64,000 nt of DNA, taken from NCBI GenBank assembly GCA_964017045.1, contig OZ024809.1, forward strand, positions 7,587,012 through 7,651,011, written 5' to 3'. The notes beneath the pieces were generated by a model, which saw only the letters and a list, made by a program, of their open reading frames with translations, was not told the origin of the DNA and did no database searches. The DNA comes from Omphiscola glabra (taxonomy: Eukaryota; Mollusca; Gastropoda; Lymnaeidae). Positions 60,101 through 64,000 of the stretch are shown here, piece after piece (position 1 is the stretch's first letter; each line of letters begins with the position of its first letter). The translations under genes were made by a program, and so were the position numbers.

Positions 60101-63100
60101 TTTAAAAAAGAAGATAGCCAATTTGGTGAAAAGTTACTAAAAATTAAAAATGAGGCATCTAAATGTTAAACGAAGACAACCTGAACTCTAAATCTGAATG
60201 TAAACGTTGCATTTTTTATAAACGTTAAAATTTTGCTTCCACTTGCTCTGTTCCAGTAGTGTTTGTATTGTGTATAAAAAAGTAATTGGCTCATTGAAGT
60301 CATTGACTGTTGATATATGTGGAGCTATAATTTTTCTGTAGATGGTATAATATGCTTATCCATTGGTGTAACTATTGATTTTATGCATTTTTTTTATTAA
60401 ATTGCTGATTTCTCGCTTCACGTGAACCGTGCACGTTTCTAACAGTTTATGTATTTGAACTGTACATGTTATGGGTAAACATGCTGTTTAAGTACGGTAC
60501 ATAGACCTTTAGTTCCCCTACATTTTGATATAATTATCATGTGCTTTCAATACACCTATTACATTTTTTTTTAAAAAGATTCTGTATGTGAATGTTTTCA
60601 CTGTTCCAGCCATGTTTGTAATGTATGTAAATAAATAATGGGCTCATTGACTGTTGAAATATGTAGAGCTATAATTTTTCTGTATTTTGGTATAATTGGC
60701 TTATCTCTTGGTTTAACGATTGATTTTTTGCAATTTTTTAAAAATGACTAATTTTTTGCGTCTTATGAAACCTTGCCTTTTTCTAACTATTTTTTTATTT
60801 TAAGTGTAAATGTTATGTTTACACTTGCTGTTTAAGTACATAGACCTTTAGTTCCCCTACATTTTGATATAATTATCATAAATGCTTTCTTATCAGTTAA
60901 TTTTTTGTGATTTTTTAAAAATGACCAAATTACGCGTTTTTACCTCCCTTTTTATTTTTTTCAAAATGTGATGAAATGCCCTTTTCATAACAATAAAATT
61001 TAATGAATTAATAATTTTTTACCTTTGAAAAAAATTGAGTCTGTTCTCTATATATGTGGGTATGTGTTGAGTGTAAGTAAGTGAGTTTAAGTGATTTAGT
61101 CTTACAGATATAGCCTTACAAAAATGGCACTTTTGATGGTGGCAAAAAAATTTCAAAAAAATAAATTTTAAAAATTCATAACTTTTTTACTAATTGAGTT
61201 ATATGAATAAGTTTGGTATCCACGTTCTTAGAATCATGAGTTCTTGACATGACAGTATAAAATAAAGCTATAAGACTGTTTTGAAAAATCAGTTTGTGGT
61301 ACCTAATTACAGCTACATTTTTAACAATTTTCATACATAGAACAAATATCCAGAGTTCTGATTTGAGAATAAAACTAAATAATGAAATACACAATTTTAT
61401 TAAGTACCTTTGCCCTTTTACCAGCTGTAGGGTCTCCTGCACTGTCCTCGTTATCATTCTCTTTTTCTGGTTTTGTCTGGTCTTTTGCCACTGTTAAATT
61501 TTCATTGAGTTTGCGAGTTCTTGCTTGTCTACGACTTCTAACCTGACTAAGTGGAGTTTCGCTATCATCAGTTTCTGATTCTCCCTGACCAAGTCGAGCA
61601 GCTCGCCCACGTGCTGCTGCATTACGACCTCCTCTAGTTTTCTGAGCTTTCACAGCCTGCTTTGCTCGTTTACCATTTGGCTCAGAATCAATAGGTTCAT
61701 CACTACCGGGCTCAGGTGCAGCTCTTTTGAGATTACGCTGACATTCAGTATTTTTGATACTCTGAGGTTCAGTAATTTCCCCTTGTGCCTTTGCTGTGTT
61801 TTCAGATTCTTTGTTTTGAGTTTCTTCATTTCTGGATGCATTTTCAATTACAACAGTTTTTAAAGCATTAACTTCATTGTGATGATCATCATCTCTAAGC
61901 TTTTCAGCACATTCATGACCAATCCCTCCCAGTGCTGACATGGTTTCCGTAGCCGGTGGGCTGCCTTCAGTGTTTCCAATCTGGCTATTAGTGATAGAAC
62001 AGGACTTTTTACCCCCTGTATCTTGACTTGTTTTAGTTATCTCACCAGCTGACATCAGATTGTGGCTGCATGTAGTGACTGTATTAGAATACGTCTTTAC
62101 ACTGTCTGCTGTTTCAGGACTTACAGCAGAGTCATTTGTTTTTAAGTGCTTAATTGTATTTGAAGCTGGACTTTGAATTTGTTCTTCGATCCTATTTAAA
62201 TGACTCGACTCTTTGGCTAAGACAATATCAGATGCATCATTTGAAGCAGATATTTCCAAAGCATTTTGAGACACTTCACATGTTTCTTTGGAATGATGGC
62301 TGCTTTCATTGAGGTGTGAACTACATTGAGATGTGGAACTTTGTGTTTTATTAGAAGATTCTGAATCCAATGGTAAAGAGACTACTGCCTTTTTAAAATC
62401 TTTATCAATTGGTGTATCTGATGTTTCTTGATCATTAACTGTTTCAATAGGTTTAACTTCTGTCTCCGTGGAACTGTCCATTACTACTGGATCTATAAGT
62501 AATACTCTTGGCCTTTCCAGTGGATCTTGATCTTTGCCTGTTTTTGCTAGCACATATGTTATTTCTGGATCTCCTGTTTTTTGTGTTGGTACATCTGACA
62601 CTTTTATTTTCTTAATTGGTACGTCTGATATTTCTGGATCTTCTGTTTTTTTCACTTGTACATCTGATATTTCTGGATCTTCTGTTTTTTTCACTTGTAC
62701 ATCTGATATTTCTGGATCTTCTGTTTTTTTCACTTGTACATCTGATATTTCTGGATCTTCTGTTTTTTTCACTTGTACATCTGATATTTCTGGATCTTCT
62801 GTTTTTTTCACTTGTACATCTGATATTTCTGGATCTTCTGTTTTTGCTGGGACATCTGATATTTCTGGAATATTTACTGTCTTTGCTTTAGCATCTGATA
62901 TTTCTGGAATATCTAATGTCTTTGCTTTAGCATCTGATATTTCTGGAATATCTACTGTCTTTGCTTTAACATCTGATATTGCTGGATCTTGTCCTGTTTT
63001 TACTAGCACATCTGATACTTTTGGATCTTCTACTATTTTTGTTGGAACACCAGATATTCCTGAATTTTCTCTTGTTATCGATGGCTCATCTGATATTTTT

Positions 63101-64000
63101 GGATCTTCCCCTGTTTTTGCAGGCACATCTATTTTTGGATCTTCCCTTGTTTTTACTGGCTCATCTGATTTTTTTGGATCTTCCCCTGTTTTTGCTGGCA
63201 CATCTGATATTTTTGGATCTTCCCCTGTTTTTGCTGGCACATCTGATATCTTTGGATCTTCCCCTGTTTTTTCTGGCTCATCCGATATTTCTGGATCTTC
63301 TGGTGTTTTCACTGACACTTCAGCCTCTGTTAGCAAATCTAATATTTCTGGAGCATTTCCTGTTTTTAAATTCAATGTTTTTAAATCTTTAACTGTGTCA
63401 GTTACTGATTCTGATTTTCCTTGATCTTTTAAAGATTTCTGCAGTATTTGTGGCTCCTGTACTGATTTTTGCATAACCAGATCAACAGCATCTAAAGATT
63501 TATCAGATATAATGGAATCTATCTCTTTTGTTTTTTCTGAAACCTGTGGGTCTGGTGCTTCAACCACATTTTTTACAGTTTTATCAACTCCGTTTAATGG
63601 TTCCGTTATTTTTTGCTCATTTGTTTCTTCAGGATTTTTTATTACCTTCTCAGTGAAATCTAACTCTGATGGATTTCTTACCGTTGGTTTAACTGACGTC
63701 AATTCAATAGATTCTGCATCTATTACTTTGTTGGGAATAAAATTAGCCTTCACGTCTGAATCTTTCATTTCCACTTGTTTGTCCGGTGGATCTTTCGTTG
63801 AATTCGAGGCTATTAATGAATCTGTTGATCCAGGCAACGCCAGCTCAGCATTTGGGGTGTTCAAACTAAGTAGACTGGATTCTTGGTGTGCTGTAGAATC
63901 ATCTTTCTGTGAACTTACAACACTTTCCAATTTTTTATCCTTGAGCTCAATTGCAAGCTTACAGTCTTTGACAGTTTTCTCAGGCAATAATGCATCTGAA
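41067..64000 (-). CDS. RSF1: Remodeling and spacing factor 1 (RSF1), ten exons, 5'-partial
   Basis: RSF1 is the histone-binding subunit that pairs with the ISWI ATPase (SNF2H) to assemble and space nucleosomes. Exons, in transcript order: 64000-61408, 58085-57689, 54455-54379, 53515-53411, 50956-50877, 50583-50532, 49589-49235, 47231-47045, 45914-45760 and 45196-41067 (about 2,700 codons). All junctions keep frame. Family landmarks are the PHD finger, then [20 protein letters not shown], the block [51 protein letters not shown] and the C-terminal DIVSYV. This order matches human RSF1 (about 1,440 aa) as I remember it. The protein is far longer because of a 13-residue repeat region in the first exon here and a low-complexity last exon. 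The N-terminal domain and start are beyond the right edge. Confidence 0.95.
45760..45914 (-). CDS. RSF1: RSF1 exon (acidic cluster)
   Basis: 155 bases encode [19 protein letters not shown] and [12 protein letters not shown]. Acceptor TTGGTTACAG, donor GTAAGT. It completes GA|G from the previous exon and G|TT into the next. Confidence 0.92.
46117..46608. repeat. 38-bp minisatellite, 13 copies, in RSF1 intron
   Basis: Unit ATGTTTCATTCCTACGACGT then CATTCATCTAATCCAGTT. Thirteen copies with scattered substitutions and one 2-base deletion (copy 7). Seven copies keep ACGTCAT. Confidence 0.98.
47045..47231 (-). CDS. RSF1: RSF1 exon ([17 protein letters not shown])
   Basis: Encodes [20 protein letters not shown] through [16 protein letters not shown]. 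Both motifs recur in vertebrate RSF1. Acceptor TTTTTTATAG, donor GTAAGC. Confidence 0.94.
47232..49234 (-). other. RSF1: RSF1 intron
   Basis: AT-rich. Contains the short LINE 3' fragment at 48060-48290 and otherwise nothing recognisable. Confidence 0.55.
48060..48290 (-). mobile_element. Short LINE 3' coding fragment
   Basis: The minus-strand frame reads [20 protein letters not shown] then [13 protein letters not shown]. It resembles the conserved '(G/Q)R-(K)R-(F/Y)KD-LK' tail of some non-LTR retrotransposon polyproteins. It is isolated, with no reverse transcriptase nearby. Confidence 0.5.
49235..49589 (-). CDS. RSF1: RSF1 exon (basic region and [11 protein letters not shown])
   Basis: 118 codons from [17 protein letters not shown] through [20 protein letters not shown] to [18 protein letters not shown] and KPPG. 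The SYxFxEFDxxIxxAIEDD block is a clear RSF1 signature. Confidence 0.95.
49590..50531 (-). other. RSF1: RSF1 intron
   Basis: AT-rich, with a short tandem duplication near 50195-50265 (AGTTTAACCCATTGA). No gene or mobile element seen. Confidence 0.5.
50532..50583 (-). CDS. RSF1: RSF1 micro-exon ([11 protein letters not shown])
   Basis: 52 bases completing AG|G, then [17 protein letters not shown], before GTAAGT. It corresponds to KERLVYVGISIENI in vertebrate RSF1. The longest open frame over this stretch is in a different frame and is spurious. Confidence 0.9.
50877..50956 (-). CDS. RSF1: RSF1 exon after the PHD finger (coiled, Lys-rich)
   Basis: 80 bases in phase 0 encode [20 protein letters not shown] then KDRLNKR. 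Acceptor TTATTTTTTAG, donor GTATTG. Confidence 0.9.
50957..53410 (-). other. RSF1: RSF1 intron
   Basis: AT-rich. Includes a tandem duplication of about 135 bp at 52085-52345 containing a (TG)n plus poly-G stretch (52125-52158), and a poly-G run at 53131-53140. No gene seen. Confidence 0.6.
52085..52345. repeat. Tandem duplication with GT/G-rich core
   Basis: Two copies share GCTGAATTTTTG/GCCGAATTTTTG, TTAATTACTCACAATAT, GGAAGTTTGT and TATACACACTGGGACATAAA. The first contains (TG)n followed by about 15 G. Confidence 0.88.
53411..53515 (-). CDS. RSF1: RSF1 PHD-finger exon
   Basis: 35 codons: [20 protein letters not shown] then [15 protein letters not shown]. With the two Cys of the previous exon this gives the full Cys4-His-Cys3 zinc pattern. 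The LRPPL and [10 protein letters not shown] blocks are diagnostic of the RSF1 PHD finger. Confidence 0.98.
53516..54378 (-). other. RSF1: RSF1 intron
   Basis: AT-rich sequence with no recognisable gene or repeat. Confidence 0.5.
54379..54455 (-). CDS. RSF1: RSF1 exon (first zinc pair of PHD finger)
   Basis: Encodes [20 protein letters not shown] then YNHPEM, supplying the first C-x2-C pair of the finger. Acceptor CCTTTTCAG, donor GTATGT. Confidence 0.95.
55095..57340 (-). mobile_element. 5'-truncated L2/CR1-like LINE, copy 2 (in RSF1 intron)
   Basis: Same family as copy 1, same strand as RSF1. The 5' part encodes the linker before the reverse transcriptase ([55 protein letters not shown]). 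Then come broken pieces of the transcriptase ([40 protein letters not shown]) and of the 3' part ([34 protein letters not shown]). The catalytic box is FVDD. It ends in (AAT)n at 55096-55110. A candidate imperfect target duplication, CTRATGCAG..CTTTTATTA, lies at 55080-55100 and 57339-57358. Confidence 0.92.
57689..58085 (-). CDS. RSF1: RSF1 exon (basic and acidic tracts before the PHD finger)
   Basis: [20 protein letters not shown], then [20 protein letters not shown], an acidic run, and [19 protein letters not shown]. Acceptor CATCTTTCAG, donor GTAAGT, phase 0 to 1. Confidence 0.94.
58765..59632 (+). CDS. Candidate two-exon mini-gene (47 aa) inside the 3.13 kb element
   Basis: Exon 58765-58840 encodes [20 protein letters not shown] then LKCLV, ending at a consensus GTAAGT. 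Exon 59565-59632 follows TTTGTTTTAG and continues [20 protein letters not shown] then GK and TGA. The junction rebuilds GAT. The [10 protein letters not shown] segment is faintly like the first helix of a SAP DNA-binding motif. The TGA is followed at once by AAGAAGGTAATC, so the true frame may have continued before a mutation. Function unknown; it may be a remnant of the element's own gene. Confidence 0.35.
59199..59419. mobile_element. MITE, 221 bp, 8-bp duplication, telomere-like interior
   Basis: Inverted ends AATGTTGAGAGATATCACCG (20 bp identical; the outermost few bases differ), flanked by AAACAATG at 59191-59198 and 59420-59427. The interior has degenerate TTAGGG-type strings (TTAGGGTTCAGGTTAGG, TTTAGGGATAGATTTAGGG). 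It is inserted between the two candidate exons of the 3.13 kb element. Confidence 0.9.
60230..60910. repeat. About 345-bp tandem duplication inside the element
   Basis: CTGTTCCAG (60248, 60601), GAGCTATAATTTTTCTGTA and TTTAGTTCCCCTACATTTTG (60509, 60848) recur in the same order at offsets of 339-353 bp, with moderate divergence. Confidence 0.85.
61408..64000 (-). CDS. RSF1: RSF1 exon with 13-residue tandem repeats (runs off right edge)
   Basis: Open frame from the window edge ([12 protein letters not shown]) to GKRAK at donor GTACTT; about 864 codons. It is acidic and Ser/Thr/Lys/Glu-rich. A central array of about 20 units of consensus [13 protein letters not shown] occupies roughly 62540-63330; six nearly identical units lie at 62620-62860. 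The end has [20 protein letters not shown] and [15 protein letters not shown] before the acidic lead into the next exon. No AUG start could be assigned, so upstream exons are expected. Confidence 0.9.
62540..63330 (-). repeat. RSF1: 39-bp coding minisatellite (13-residue repeats) in RSF1
   Basis: The 39-bp period stays in frame throughout, with units diverging from the homogeneous core at 62620-62860 outward. The opposite strand is also open for 296 codons, a by-product of the repeat composition. Confidence 0.95.

Larger units (their letters stand above)
58172..61304 (+). mobile_element. 3.13 kb DNA transposon with 8-bp target duplication, family unknown
   Basis: Inverted ends share AGGTACCACAAACTG (left 58173-58187; right 61290-61304, inverted). 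Both are flanked by AATTACAG (58164-58171 and 61305-61312), the left with one extra T. Subterminal ACGCGTTTTT-type text is seen at 58195 and 60925. The interior holds a candidate two-exon gene (58765-59632), a nested MITE (59199-59419) and a 345-bp tandem duplication (60230-60910). No known transposase was recognised. It lies in the RSF1 intron, opposite to RSF1. Confidence 0.75.

Noticed and set aside
62534..63424. A 296-codon open frame opposite RSF1 with Ser/Phe/Thr repeats
   Set aside because: It exists only because the 39-bp coding repeat of RSF1 lacks stops on both strands. It has no independent start context or splice sites, and its composition is dictated by the sense repeat.

Overview
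The window is AT-rich, intron-rich animal nuclear DNA. Genes are split into short exons with GT/AG borders, and the spaces between exons are packed with DNA transposons (hAT-like, pogo-like, foldback), non-LTR retrotransposon fragments, a tRNA-derived SINE and minisatellites. A cilium gene, an ER glycosylation gene and a chromatin gene with a PHD finger point to a metazoan. The repeat content and gene lengths would suit a lophotrochozoan such as a mollusc, but that placement is inference.

Layout, left to right. (1) 350-5695, plus: the last five exons of dynein regulatory complex subunit 9 (DRC9/IQCG), whose 5' part lies off the left edge. (2) 8873-11538, minus: a complete five-exon gene for a small type I membrane protein (225 aa) that I do not recognise; all four introns are phase 1. 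(3) 11.6-20 kb: mostly repeats, including a pogo-like MITE with its own empty-site paralogue, a 1.35 kb pogo-like element holding a nested foldback palindrome, a tRNA-SINE and another inverted repeat. (4) About 18.7-20.1 kb, minus: a weakly supported gene starting next to GCGCAT-type promoter motifs. (5) 21.6-24.5 kb: an internally deleted hAT pseudogene, a perfect 8-bp-TSD MITE and three arrays of a 15-16 bp minisatellite in opposite orientations. (6) 26102-36194, plus: complete MPDU1 (254 aa, five exons), whose introns hold an RNase H-type LINE fragment, a hAT relic, a 29-bp tandem repeat, a 5'-truncated L2/CR1-like LINE and a MITE. (7) 41067-64000, minus: ten exons (about 2,700 codons) of RSF1, the histone-binding subunit of the RSF (ISWI) remodeller, with its N-terminus off the right edge. 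Its introns contain a second copy of the same LINE, a 38-bp minisatellite, and a 3.13 kb element with terminal inverted repeats and an 8-bp target duplication.

The genes are not an operon and do not obviously act together: DRC9 is axonemal, MPDU1 serves dolichol-linked sugar use in the ER, and RSF1 acts on nucleosomes. DRC9 and the membrane-protein gene converge, as do MPDU1 and RSF1. The most unusual items are the 3.13 kb element in the RSF1 intron with a possible two-exon mini-gene and a nested MITE, the lineage-expanded 13-residue repeats and huge low-complexity last exon of RSF1, and the nested foldback at 15.9-16.3 kb.
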